Below, piece after piece: positions 7,475-15,725 of a stretch of DNA of 64,000 nt. Origin of the DNA: Mesorhizobium sp. Root554 (lineage in GTDB: Bacteria; Pseudomonadota; Alphaproteobacteria; Rhizobiales; Rhizobiaceae); the NCBI RefSeq assembly GCF_001427025.1, contig NZ_LMGA01000001.1, forward strand, positions 2,095,222 through 2,159,221, given 5' to 3'. Under the pieces are notes generated by a model. That model did no database searches. It was not told the origin of the DNA and worked only from the letters and a program-made list of their open reading frames with translations. The translations under genes were made by a program, and so were the position numbers. Numbering within the stretch: the stretch's first letter is position 1; the number at the start of each line of letters is the position of its first letter.

Positions 7475-8766
7475 CCATGAGCGTCGGCCAGACCTTCCCC
7501 GCGACCGCCTTCACCCGTGACGGCGCGGAACCGGGCGCCGAGAAGGATCCGCAGCCCGGCGGCGGCTTTGCCGAGTTGCTGTCAACCAAGGCGAAACCCA
7601 CGGGGGACGGCAAGAAGGCGGCACTTGCAAAACACGAAGCGGCAGGGAGCCCGCCAGATGCCGAACAGGCGGAGGATGCCGATCTCTTGTCCGTGATCCA
7701 TCTGATCGGAAAGAAAGCGGCAATCGCCGAAGAAGCCGAGGCGCGGAAGGCCAACGACTCTTGCGCGCACGAAGAACAACCGCAGCCGCGTGACAAACTT
7801 CCCGAACTGATTTCCCTGCAGCAGCTCGGCGCATTGCCGGCGCAGCCGAACCAGGCCCAGCAGGTCAGCCGGGGCAAGGCCGCCAACGACACGGCGACGC
7901 GTTCGGCGCAATCGGCGGCGGCATCAACGTTGCCGCTTGAGGAAAACCCGGTCTCCCTCGATCTGCGTACCAGCGTGGCCGGCCAGGATTCGGAGCAATC
8001 GGTACAGCCTCAAATCCTGCCCGACACCAGCCAGGCTCCGGATGAAACTGTCGCCGCTGATGTACAAGGCAAGACAATGCCCAGCGGCACAAGGCAAGGG
8101 CTTTCCGGGTTGCTGGGCGGCGAGGCAATCTCAGGAAAAATCGCGCCGGAGCCGCGCAGCGCCGCTGACAAACACGCGGCATCGGCGGACTTCACCGTCA
8201 GGGGCCAGCAATCGTTCCCCGCGCCTGCCCCGCAGCCGATCAGCACCACCGCCGCCGCTCTTGTCACGGCCCTGGACAACGGCTTGCGACAGGCCCCCGC
8301 GAGCCACGCGGCGCTGCTTCAGCAAACCCAAACCGTTGCTGTTCCGGCACACATGTTGAAGATCGAGCTCCACCCCGCCGAGCTGGGTTCGGTGATTGCC
8401 AGCCTGCGCCTCTCCGGCCAGCAACTTTCGGTCGAAATCAAGCCCGAAACCCACGAGGCGCATCGCCGTCTTTCCGCCGATACGGAAGCGCTCACCAAGT
8501 CGCTGCGCAGTCTCGGGTTCGACATCGACAGCGTGACAATCCTGCAACCTTCGGTAGCTGTCACCGCTGCCGCGCGCGCGGACGGTCCAGCCTCCATGAA
8601 CCCGGCCGGCCGCGATCAGTCGTCGTTTCAGCCGGGCGGATCGGACGGCCGCGGCGAGGGATCGGCCGGACAACAATCTGGAAGGAACCGCAATCATGAC
8701 GCTCAGGAAGCCGCCCGTAGCGCTCCGGCTGTTCGCGAGCGTGGCAGCGGCGATCTGTTTATCTAG
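7471..8766 (+). CDS. fliK: Flagellar hook-length control protein FliK (formerly MotD)
   Basis: 431 residues. The first 270 are low in hydrophobic segments and rich in Ala, Gln, Pro and Ser, as expected for the FliK molecular ruler. Residues about 285-365 form the C-terminal hook domain, with LKIELHPAELGSVIASLRL, then SVEIKPETHEAHRRL and LRSLGFDIDSVTI. The protein is secreted through the flagellar apparatus and switches export from hook to filament subunits. It is coupled to motC by a 4-nt overlap. Its last 71 bases also encode the start of the next gene in another frame. In rhizobia this gene was first called motD and later recognised as fliK. Confidence 0.88.
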   Translation: MTMSVGQTFPATAFTRDGAEPGAEKDPQPGGGFAELLSTKAKPTGDGKKAALAKHEAAGSPPDAEQAEDADLLSVIHLIGKKAAIAEEAEARKANDSCAHEEQPQPRDKLPELISLQQLGALPAQPNQAQQVSRGKAANDTATRSAQSAAASTLPLEENPVSLDLRTSVAGQDSEQSVQPQILPDTSQAPDETVAADVQGKTMPSGTRQGLSGLLGGEAISGKIAPEPRSAADKHAASADFTVRGQQSFPAPAPQPISTTAAALVTALDNGLRQAPASHAALLQQTQTVAVPAHMLKIELHPAELGSVIASLRLSGQQLSVEIKPETHEAHRRLSADTEALTKSLRSLGFDIDSVTILQPSVAVTAAARADGPASMNPAGRDQSSFQPGGSDGRGEGSAGQQSGRNRNHDAQEAARSAPAVRERGSGDLFI

Positions 8767-9340
8767 CCTCGCAATCGTCGCGGCGAAGGCCGCGCCGAAC
8801 CCGTGCGAGGCGGAAATCCTGCGGGCGGCGGATCGCTACGGGATCCCGGCCGGCATTCTCTATGCCGTCGGCCTGACAGAGACCGGAAACAAGGGCAGCC
8901 TCCAGCCCAATGCTTTGAATATAGAAGGAAAAGCAGTCTTTCCTGCCAGCCGCGCGGGCGCGTTGGCGGCCTTCGAAACGGCCCGGCAAAGCGGCAAGAA
9001 ATTGATCGATCTCGGCTGCATGCAGATCAACCACCACTACCATGGCGGCGAATTCGCCAGCGTCTCCGACATGCTCGACCCGCACCGCAATGTCGACTAT
9101 GCGGCGCGCTTCCTCGTCAGCCTTCATGCGCGCCATGAAACATGGTCGATGGCGGTCGCCCGCTACCATGCCGGCCCCAACAACGACCCGGCGCAAAAAA
9201 CCTATGTCTGCCGCGTCATCACCAACATGGTCGCCGTCGGCTTCGGGAAATGGACGCCGAACGCCCGCAGTTTCTGCAATCCACAGGTTGTATTGAAATC
9301 GCCGCGGAACGGCGTTGCCGCTGGTCCTCGAAGCCCCTGA
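8696..9340 (+). CDS. Lytic transglycosylase, flagellar-cluster type
   Basis: 214 residues with a signal peptide (about 1-33). The mature part is an SLT-type transglycosylase domain: [19 protein letters not shown] carries the expected catalytic Glu, followed by [12 protein letters not shown] and VARYHAGPN. It would cut peptidoglycan to let the rod or motor components pass; FlgJ-like proteins in this group lack their own muramidase, and such enzymes take that role. The ATG at 8696 has GGAAGGAA eight bases upstream, so a 71-nt overlap with fliK is real. It is the last gene of the fliF operon. Confidence 0.88.
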   Translation: MTLRKPPVALRLFASVAAAICLSSLAIVAAKAAPNPCEAEILRAADRYGIPAGILYAVGLTETGNKGSLQPNALNIEGKAVFPASRAGALAAFETARQSGKKLIDLGCMQINHHYHGGEFASVSDMLDPHRNVDYAARFLVSLHARHETWSMAVARYHAGPNNDPAQKTYVCRVITNMVAVGFGKWTPNARSFCNPQVVLKSPRNGVAAGPRSP

Positions 9341-9506
9341 AAAAACCCGGCGGCCCGCTCCTGTTGGCCACGTTTTCGGCCGATGCAACCATGGCGATTC
9401 CAGACTCCCAAGAAAGCAGCTACAAGAAATGACGGTTGGTCAGGATTCCCGCCTGCCGCTACCCGTTTCCGTGGGCAAACTAGAACTGATTCGGAAGGCG
9501 GGGCCG

Positions 9507-10175
9507 ATGATCGTGATCGTGGACGAGCGTGAGCTCGTGACGGAGGGGTACAACTCTCTTTTCGACCGGGAGGGCGTCGCCTGTGCAGGCTTCGCACCGA
9601 CCGACTTTGACGACTGGGTCTCGACCGCGGCCGACGATGACCTTCGATCGGTGCGCGCCTTTCTGATCGGCGATTGCCGCGAAGGCAGCGTCTCGCCCCG
9701 ACAGATCCGCGACCGCACCGGAGCGCCGGTGATTGCGCTGAGCGAGCACAACTCGCTCGAGAACACGCTGCGGCTGTTCGAATCCGGTGTCGACGATGTC
9801 GTCCGCAAGCCGGTCCACATCCGCGAGATCCTGGCCCGCATAACCGCCATTCGCCGCCGGGCACAGGAAGAAGCCAACTACACCGAGATCGGCGCGATGC
9901 GCATCTTTCTGGATGGCCGCGATCCCGAGATCAACGGCGAGGCGCTGCCCTTGCCAAGGCGCGAACGGCGCATCCTCGAATATCTGGCCGGCAACCGCGG
10001 CCGTCGCGTGACCAAGACGCAGGTCTTCAACGCCATCTACGGCATCTTCGACGACGAGGTCGAAGAGAACGTGGTCGAAAGCCATATCAGCAAACTGCGC
10101 AAGAAGCTGCGCGAGAAACTGGGCCACGACCCGATCGATTCCAAACGTTTTCTCGGCTACCGGCTCGTCGCCTGA
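9507..10175 (+). CDS. rem: Transcriptional regulator Rem, motility activator
   Basis: 222 residues, OmpR-like. The N-terminal receiver-like domain starts [11 protein letters not shown] and lacks the normal acidic pocket and the usual phospho-acceptor Asp context (AFLIGDCRE instead of a D-x-x-M-P pattern). The C-terminal winged-helix domain (about residues 130-222) includes [32 protein letters not shown] and FLGYRLVA. In S. meliloti, Rem activates motility genes in exponential growth, below VisN/VisR. I chose ATG 9507 for its match to that family and an upstream GGAAGG; an in-frame start at 9429 would add 26 residues. It has a 166-nt gap before it and likely its own promoter. Confidence 0.9.
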   Translation: MIVIVDERELVTEGYNSLFDREGVACAGFAPTDFDDWVSTAADDDLRSVRAFLIGDCREGSVSPRQIRDRTGAPVIALSEHNSLENTLRLFESGVDDVVRKPVHIREILARITAIRRRAQEEANYTEIGAMRIFLDGRDPEINGEALPLPRRERRILEYLAGNRGRRVTKTQVFNAIYGIFDDEVEENVVESHISKLRKKLREKLGHDPIDSKRFLGYRLVA

Positions 10176-10210
10176 TGCGCGACGGCCATGCCGCCCCCGG
10201 CTCCACCAGT

Positions 10211-10233
10211 TTCACGCAAGACAGAACGTCTAT
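10211..10233 (+). promoter_or_regulatory. Shared flagellar promoter element before flgE
   Basis: TTCACGCAAG at 10211-10220 and CGTCTAT at 10227-10233, in the same 23-bp frame as the elements before fliF and flhA, ending 39 nt before the flgE ATG. The CTT half of CAAGCTT is replaced by ACA here. Confidence 0.5.
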
Positions 10234-10272
10234 CCTCATGAACGACCGCATGGGGAACCAGGAGACGTTTCG

Positions 10273-11526
10273 ATGAGCTTGTATGGAATGATGCGAACCG
10301 GCGTTTCCGGCATGAATGCGCAGGCAAGCCGCCTGTCCACCGTTGCCGACAACATCGCCAATTCCGGTACCACCGGCTACAAGCGCTCCTCGACCGAATT
10401 CTCGACGCTCGTCCTTCCCAACACCGGCGGTAACTACAATTCGGGCGGCGTCAACACCGCCGTCATTTCCTCGATCAGCGCGCAGGGCGTGCTGCAGTAC
10501 ACCACCTCGGTGTCCGACCTTGCCGTGAACGGCAGCGGGTTCTTCGTTGTACAGGACGCCGGCGGCACGCCCTACATGACGCGCGCCGGCGCTTTCGTGC
10601 CCGATGGCGAAGGCCGTCTCGTCAATGCGGCCGGCTTCCAGCTCATGGCCTACAGCTACGAGAACGGCGTGCCGGCAGCGACGGTCAACGGCTTCGATGG
10701 GCTCGTCCCGGTCGTCATTAGCGACCAGGAAATGACCGCGACGCCCAGCACCGAAGGCTACTTCACCGGCAATCTGCCGAGCGGCGCCGAAGTGCCGGCC
10801 GGCCCCCTGCCCTCGAGCAACAGCGCGACGGCCGAATACACCGCCAAATCGTCGATGGTCGCCTACGACAACCTCGGCAACAAGGTCCTGGTCGACGCCT
10901 ATTTCACCAAGACCGGCGCCGGCACCTGGGAAGTCGCGGTCTTCGACCAGTCGAAGGCGACGCCGGGCACCTCGTTCCCGTATACGGGCGGCGCCTTGGG
11001 TTCGGCGACGCTGACCTTCGACAACACGACGGGCAAGCTCACCGGCGCCGTCGACAGCCTCTCCTTCACCGTGCCCGACGGTCAGCCGCTGACGCTCGAC
11101 CTGTCCAAGCTGAGCCAGCTCGGCGCCGACTTCACCGTTACCGACGCGGCCGTCAACGGCAATGCTCCGAGCTCGATCGAGAAGATCCAGATCAGCCAGG
11201 ACGGCACAATCTACGCGCAGTATGCCGACGGCTCGAGCAAGGCGCTCTACAAGATTCCGCTCGCCGACGTGCAGAGCCCGGACCGTCTCACCGCGCTTGC
11301 CGGCAACGTCTATCAGGAAGGCACCGATTCCGGGGACGTCCGCATCGGCTTCGCCAATGAAGGCAGGCTGGGCGGCATCGTCTCCGGCGCGCTGGAAAAC
11401 TCCAATGTCGATATCGCCGAAGAACTCACCGACATGATCGAGGCGCAGCGCAGCTACACCGCCAACTCCAAGGTGTTCCAGACCGGCTCGGAACTCATGG
11501 ATGTCCTCGTCAACCTGAAGAGATAG
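10273..11526 (+). CDS. flgE: Flagellar hook protein FlgE
   Basis: 417 residues. It opens with the rod/hook motif MSLYGMMRTGVSGMNAQA and ADNIANSGTTGYKRSSTEFS, has the FlgE core with VNGSGFFVVQD at about residue 80 and a central FlaE-like domain, and ends with the conserved ALENSNVDIAEELTDMIEAQ and YTANSKVFQTGSELM. It makes the universal joint between basal body and filament. AGGAGA sits about eight bases before the ATG. It heads the flgE-flgK-flgL-flaF-flbT-flgD-fliQ run. Exported by the type III apparatus without a cleaved signal. Confidence 0.97.
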   Translation: MSLYGMMRTGVSGMNAQASRLSTVADNIANSGTTGYKRSSTEFSTLVLPNTGGNYNSGGVNTAVISSISAQGVLQYTTSVSDLAVNGSGFFVVQDAGGTPYMTRAGAFVPDGEGRLVNAAGFQLMAYSYENGVPAATVNGFDGLVPVVISDQEMTATPSTEGYFTGNLPSGAEVPAGPLPSSNSATAEYTAKSSMVAYDNLGNKVLVDAYFTKTGAGTWEVAVFDQSKATPGTSFPYTGGALGSATLTFDNTTGKLTGAVDSLSFTVPDGQPLTLDLSKLSQLGADFTVTDAAVNGNAPSSIEKIQISQDGTIYAQYADGSSKALYKIPLADVQSPDRLTALAGNVYQEGTDSGDVRIGFANEGRLGGIVSGALENSNVDIAEELTDMIEAQRSYTANSKVFQTGSELMDVLVNLKR

Positions 11527-11563
11527 AGAAAGGCCGCATCGAGGCGGCACCTGAAAGACAATT

Positions 11564-13006
11564 ATGTCCCTGACGTCCGCATTGAGTATCGCGCAATCCT
11601 CGCTTCTGGCCACGTCACGCCAGACCAGCGTCGTCTCGCGCAACATTGCCGACGCTTCCAATCCCGACTACGCCCGCCGCACCGCCGTGCTGGTGTCCAT
11701 GGATGCCGGCGCCAAGGCCAGCTACATCCAGCGCGCCACCAACGAACTGCTCTTCCGGCAGAACCTTTCGGCGCTATCCGCCTGGAGCGGGCAGAGCACG
11801 CTTTCCAGCGGGCTGGACCGGCTGGATCTCGCCGTGAACGGCGTCGACAACGCCTCCTCCGCGGCGACCGCCATCGGCAAGCTGCAGGAGGCGATGCAGC
11901 TCTACGCGACATCGCCCTCCGACAAGACGCTGGCCACCAACGTCATCGAGGCGGCGCGTCAGGTCACCAACAGCCTGAACCAGGGCAGCGCGGCCATCCA
12001 GGCTTTCAGGACGGATGCCGACAGCCAGATCGGCACCGCCGTCGATGAACTGAACTCGCTGCTGGCCCAGTTCGAAGACGCCAACAAGGCGGTGATCATC
12101 GGTACCAGGAACGGCGCCGACACGTCCGATGCTCTCGACCGCCGCGATCTCCTGCTCAAGAAGATTTCGGAATACGTGCCGGTTTCGACCTTCACGCGCG
12201 GCGACAACGACATGGTCGTCACCACCAGGGACGGCACCACGCTGTTCGAAACCATCCCGCGATCCGTTTCCTTCCAGGGTTCCGCCGGCTACGCGCCGGG
12301 CGCCGACGGCAACGCGATTTATATCGACAACGTGCCCCTGTCCGGCCAGGGCGAAGCAAACGGCAAGCTCGCCGGCATGCTGCAGTTGCGCGACGGCGTC
12401 GCCAACACGATGCAGAGCCAGCTCGACGAGATCGCGCGCGGCCTCGTCACCGCGTTCGCCGAAACCGCGCCGCCACTGCCAAGCGCCACCGGCCTTTTCA
12501 CCTGGTCGGGCGGACCGGCCATTCCGGCCGCCGGCACGCTCGTTGATGGTCTGGCTGCCTCGATCAGCGTCAACGCCGCGATGGACCCATCCGTCGGTGG
12601 AAGCCCGGAATTGCTCCGCGACGGCGGCGCCAATGGTGCGGCCTATGTCGTGAACACCGGGGGCGGCGCTTCCTATGCCGAACTGCTGATCGCCTATGGC
12701 GACCGGCTCGACAAGCCGATGAGCTTCAGTTCGGAGGCAGGCATCGTCACCACCGCCAGCGTCACCGGCTATTCAGCCAGCGCCATCGGCTGGTTCCAGG
12801 GCGTGCGCCAGCAGACGGCCACGAAGGCCGACTCCAAGGAAGCCCTGGCCTCACGCACCGCCGAGGCGCTGTCGAACGAGACCGGCGTCAACGTCGATGC
12901 CGAAATGTCGATGCTGCTCGACCTCGAGCATACCTACCAGGCCTCCGCCCGGATCATGACCAGCGTCAACCAGATGCTCGACGCTCTCATGGAAGCGGTG
13001 GGTTAG
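11564..13006 (+). CDS. flgK: Hook-filament junction protein FlgK
   Basis: 480 residues. The N-terminal rod-type motif is SLTSALSIAQSSLLATSRQ followed by VSRNIADASNPDYARR. The C-terminal conserved helix reads NVDAEMSMLLDLEHTYQAS and ends with a helix near MLDALMEAVG. FlgK is the first hook-associated protein at the hook-filament junction, together with FlgL, encoded four bases downstream. It lies 37 nt after flgE and is probably cotranscribed. Confidence 0.95.
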   Translation: MSLTSALSIAQSSLLATSRQTSVVSRNIADASNPDYARRTAVLVSMDAGAKASYIQRATNELLFRQNLSALSAWSGQSTLSSGLDRLDLAVNGVDNASSAATAIGKLQEAMQLYATSPSDKTLATNVIEAARQVTNSLNQGSAAIQAFRTDADSQIGTAVDELNSLLAQFEDANKAVIIGTRNGADTSDALDRRDLLLKKISEYVPVSTFTRGDNDMVVTTRDGTTLFETIPRSVSFQGSAGYAPGADGNAIYIDNVPLSGQGEANGKLAGMLQLRDGVANTMQSQLDEIARGLVTAFAETAPPLPSATGLFTWSGGPAIPAAGTLVDGLAASISVNAAMDPSVGGSPELLRDGGANGAAYVVNTGGGASYAELLIAYGDRLDKPMSFSSEAGIVTTASVTGYSASAIGWFQGVRQQTATKADSKEALASRTAEALSNETGVNVDAEMSMLLDLEHTYQASARIMTSVNQMLDALMEAVG

Positions 13007-13010
13007 CGCC

Positions 13011-14057
13011 ATGAAGACCTTCTCCGTCTCCTCCTCCGCCATCTCGAACGCCATGCGTTATTCGCAGATGCGTATGCAGGTCGATCTCGTCAAGGCGCAG
13101 AAGGAAATGGACACCGGCAGGGTGGCCGACATCGGGCTGGCGCTGGGGGCGCGCGCGTCACAGTCTGTAACCTTCGCCCGCGATCTCGACCGGTTGAACG
13201 TCATCGTCGATTCCAATGCGCTGGTGACCTCGCGGCTGAAATCAACGCAGGACGGCATGAGCAGTCTCAGCGAGACCGCGCAATCGTTTCTGTCGACGCT
13301 GACCAGCGCCCAGTCAGGCGACATATCCAACACCATCGCCAGCGATAGCGGCAAGGCAACGCTGGACGCGCTGAATTCGGTGCTGAACACCAGCATCAAC
13401 GGCGAGTACCTGTTCGCCGGCACCAACACCGACATCAGGCCGTTGAACGACTATACCGCGACCTCACCCGCGAAGGTGGCGTTTGACGCGGCCTTCGTCG
13501 CCCGGTTCGGCTTCACGCAGAATGACCCTGCCGCCGCCAATATCCCGGCCGGAGATATCGAAGATTTCATAGACAACGACGTGATGCCCCAATTCATGGG
13601 CGCTGGCTGGGAGGCCAACTGGTCGAATGCCACCGACCAGCAGATCGTCAGCCGCATCGCGCTGAACGAGACCGCCGAAACATCCGTCAGCGGCAACAAT
13701 GATCCCATGCGCAAGATGGCCATGGCCGCTACGATCATGTCGGAGTTCTTTGCCTCCAACGTCAGCCAGGACGCCAAGAGCGCCGTGGCGAAGAAGGCGC
13801 TTTCATTGACCGGCGAGGTCATCAGCGGCCTTGGCCATTTGCAGGCGCAGACCGGCATCGTCGAAAAACGCGTGACCGACGCAAGCGAACGCATGGAAAA
13901 GCAGGTCGACCTGTTCGAACGGCACATTCTCGACCTCGAAGGCGTCGATCCCTACGAGGCCGCCAATCGGGTCAACGATCTGGTCTCGCATATCCAGACC
14001 TCCTTCGCCCTCACCGCGCGCATCCAGCAACTGAGCCTGTTGAATTTCCTCACCTGA
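13011..14057 (+). CDS. flgL: Hook-filament junction protein FlgL
   Basis: 348 residues, flagellin-like at both ends: N-terminal SSAISNAMRYSQMRMQVDLVKAQ and LNVIVDSNALVTSRL, then NGEYLFAGTNTDIRPL, a motif common to FlgL, at about residue 125. The C-terminus ends with ARIQQLSLLNFLT. FlgL is the second junction protein between hook and filament. The gene follows flgK with a 4-nt gap and is translationally close, so equal expression is expected. Confidence 0.93.
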   Translation: MKTFSVSSSAISNAMRYSQMRMQVDLVKAQKEMDTGRVADIGLALGARASQSVTFARDLDRLNVIVDSNALVTSRLKSTQDGMSSLSETAQSFLSTLTSAQSGDISNTIASDSGKATLDALNSVLNTSINGEYLFAGTNTDIRPLNDYTATSPAKVAFDAAFVARFGFTQNDPAAANIPAGDIEDFIDNDVMPQFMGAGWEANWSNATDQQIVSRIALNETAETSVSGNNDPMRKMAMAATIMSEFFASNVSQDAKSAVAKKALSLTGEVISGLGHLQAQTGIVEKRVTDASERMEKQVDLFERHILDLEGVDPYEAANRVNDLVSHIQTSFALTARIQQLSLLNFLT

Positions 14058-14076
14058 GCCCCGGAACCCGCCAGCG

Positions 14077-14424
14077 ATGTATCAATTCTCCTACGCCGAC
14101 ATCCAGACAGACTCCGTGGCCGACGCGCGCGACCGCGAACGCCAGTTGCTGACCCGCTCCATCGAGATGCTGACCGCCGCGTCCGTGGCTGGCCACCAGT
14201 CCCAGGAAGCGGTCGAAGCGCTGCTTTTCACCAACCGGGTGTGGACGAGCTTTGTCGACGACCTCGGATCGAGCGACAACGCGCTGCCGAAGGAACTGCG
14301 CGCCAATCTGATCTCGATCGGCCTGTGGCTGTTGCGCGAGGCCGAGGACATCCGCCAGGGCCGCACCGATAATTTCGAAGGCCTCATCGAGGTCTCGCAG
14401 ATCATCCGGGACGGTATCCAATGA
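14077..14424 (+). CDS. flaF: Flagellin synthesis regulator FlaF
   Basis: 115 residues, almost all helical, starting MYQFSYADIQTDS. The family pattern includes RERQLLTRSIEMLTAA, a middle segment ALLFTNRVWTSFVDDL and a final helix ending VSQIIRDGIQ. FlaF is an alphaproteobacterial cytoplasmic protein needed for flagellin translation or secretion, and works opposite FlbT. Its stop overlaps the flbT start (ATGA), so the two are made together. Confidence 0.93.
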   Translation: MYQFSYADIQTDSVADARDRERQLLTRSIEMLTAASVAGHQSQEAVEALLFTNRVWTSFVDDLGSSDNALPKELRANLISIGLWLLREAEDIRQGRTDNFEGLIEVSQIIRDGIQ

Positions 14425-14861
14425 CCAACACCCTCAAGCTGTCGCTGAAGCCGAACGAGAAAATCTATATCAACGGCGCGGTGGTCCGGGTCGACCGAAA
14501 GGTGACGATCGAATTGCTCAACGACGTGCAGTTCCTGCTGGAGAGCCATGTGCTCCAGGCCGAGGATGCGACAACGCCGCTGCGCCAGCTCTATTTCATC
14601 GTCCAGGTCATGCTGGTCAATCCGCAGAGCGCGGCCGAGGCGCGCGATATGTTCCGCCGCTCGCTGCCTCTTATGCTGGCGAGCTTCGACGACGAGCGGA
14701 TTTGCGCGACGTTGAAGAACGTCGATCGCATGGTCGGCGAAGACCATGTCTATGAGGCGCTGAAGGCGATCCGTTCGCTATACCCGCTGGAGCGGCTTGC
14801 GCTGGAAGACGAAAACGATTCCCTGCAACCGGCGCCGCTTATGGCGGCAGGAGCACGCTGA
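14421..14861 (+). CDS. flbT: Flagellin post-transcriptional regulator FlbT
   Basis: 146 residues. It begins MTNTLKLSLKPNEKIYINGAV, the small beta-rich N-terminal part of FlbT, followed by HVLQAEDATTPLRQLYFIVQ, a family hallmark. In Caulobacter FlbT acts on the 5' leader of flagellin mRNA and represses flagellin translation until the hook is complete; in other species its effect can be positive. Overlaps flaF upstream and flgD downstream by single-codon junctions. Inverted repeats in the flagellin-1 leader (321-359) are candidate targets. Confidence 0.94.
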   Translation: MTNTLKLSLKPNEKIYINGAVVRVDRKVTIELLNDVQFLLESHVLQAEDATTPLRQLYFIVQVMLVNPQSAAEARDMFRRSLPLMLASFDDERICATLKNVDRMVGEDHVYEALKAIRSLYPLERLALEDENDSLQPAPLMAAGAR

Positions 14862-15256
14862 TGAACGTGGACATGACGACCCAGGTGCCGGCAGGCGCCA
14901 ACCAGACCAAGGCGACCTCGAAGACGGCGGTCGATTACCAGTCCTTCCTGAAGCTTCTCATCGCCCAGATGAAGAACCAGGACCCGACCAAGCCGATGGA
15001 CTCGACGCAATATGTCGCCCAGCTCGCCACATTCTCGCAGGTCGAACAGTCGGTGCAGACAAATTCCAAGCTCGACCAGCTGCTGCAGTCATCGGCGCTG
15101 TCGCAGGCGGACAGCCTGATCGGCCGCACCATCGCGTCGGCGGACGGCAAGACCAGCGGCAAGGTCGAGGAAGTTCGTCTTGCAGGCAGCGGTCTCATCG
15201 CCGTTCTCGAAGACGGCACGGAAGTCGCCATCGGCAGTGGCGTGACCATCAAGTAA
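14861..15256 (+). CDS. flgD: Hook-capping/assembly protein FlgD (short form)
   Basis: 131 residues. The N-terminal signature is DYQSFLKLLIAQMKNQDPTKPMDSTQYVAQLATFS, present at about residues 25-60, with FSQVEQSVQTN after it. The last 40 residues form a small beta part (LIGRTIASADG, AIGSGVTIK). FlgD caps the growing hook. The protein lacks the larger C-terminal domain of enteric FlgD (about 230 residues), which is usual in rhizobia. The ATG overlaps the flbT stop codon (TGATG). Confidence 0.93.
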   Translation: MNVDMTTQVPAGANQTKATSKTAVDYQSFLKLLIAQMKNQDPTKPMDSTQYVAQLATFSQVEQSVQTNSKLDQLLQSSALSQADSLIGRTIASADGKTSGKVEEVRLAGSGLIAVLEDGTEVAIGSGVTIK

Positions 15257-15285
15257 CACGCGAAACGTCACGGGGAGAAGGTTCG

Positions 15286-15552
15286 GTGAACGAGGCCGAT
15301 GCGCTCGACATCGTGCAGTTTGCGGTGTGGACGGTGCTGACCGCGTCGGCGCCGGTCGTGCTTGTCGCCATGGTGGTCGGCATCGGCATCGCGCTGATCC
15401 AGGCTCTCACCCAAATCCAGGAAATCACGCTCACCTTCGTGCCGAAGATCGTCGCCATCATGCTGGTGGTGGCGCTCACCGGGCCTTTCATGGGTGGACA
15501 GATATCGGCCTTCACCAACGTCATTTTCGAGCGCATCCAGACCGGGTTCTGA
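15286..15552 (+). CDS. fliQ: Flagellar export gate protein FliQ
   Basis: 88 residues with two membrane helices (about 14-38 and 52-74). Family pattern: LTASAPVVLVAMVVG, LIQALTQIQEITLTFVPK and a C-terminal PFMGGQISAFTNVIF. It is part of the FliPQR export pore. It starts at GTG 15286, supported by the purine-rich GGGGAGAAG about six bases upstream. It is the last flagellar gene before an MFS-ClC interruption; flhA resumes 3.8 kb downstream. Confidence 0.93.
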   Translation: MNEADALDIVQFAVWTVLTASAPVVLVAMVVGIGIALIQALTQIQEITLTFVPKIVAIMLVVALTGPFMGGQISAFTNVIFERIQTGF

Positions 15553-15643
15553 GGTATTGGAGCCGCCTTGTCACGAATACGGTCCGCGGATCGTCCGCGT
15601 AGACGTAATCGGCTGACTATCCTGTTGGTGGACCATGATTTTT

Positions 15644-15670
15644 TCGCAAAAAGGCGTTCGCCTTTTGCGA
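15644..15670. other. Imperfect hairpin downstream of fliQ
   Basis: AAAAGGC (15649-15655) pairs with GCCTTTT (15660-15666), extended by three pairs across one bulged A. No T-run follows on either strand in the right position, so it is a weak candidate for ending the fliQ transcript. The 173-bp gap between fliQ and the MFS gene holds nothing else I can name. Confidence 0.3.
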
Positions 15671-15725
15671 TCACTCGTCTAGTTTGCCGACAGGCGGACG
15701 AAACGGCAGAAAGACCCGAGATCAG

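Noticed and set aside
9401..9425. CAAGAAAGCAGCTAC before rem as a fourth flagellar element
   Set aside because: The CAAG-to-CTA spacing is two bases shorter and the distance to the chosen start is too long.
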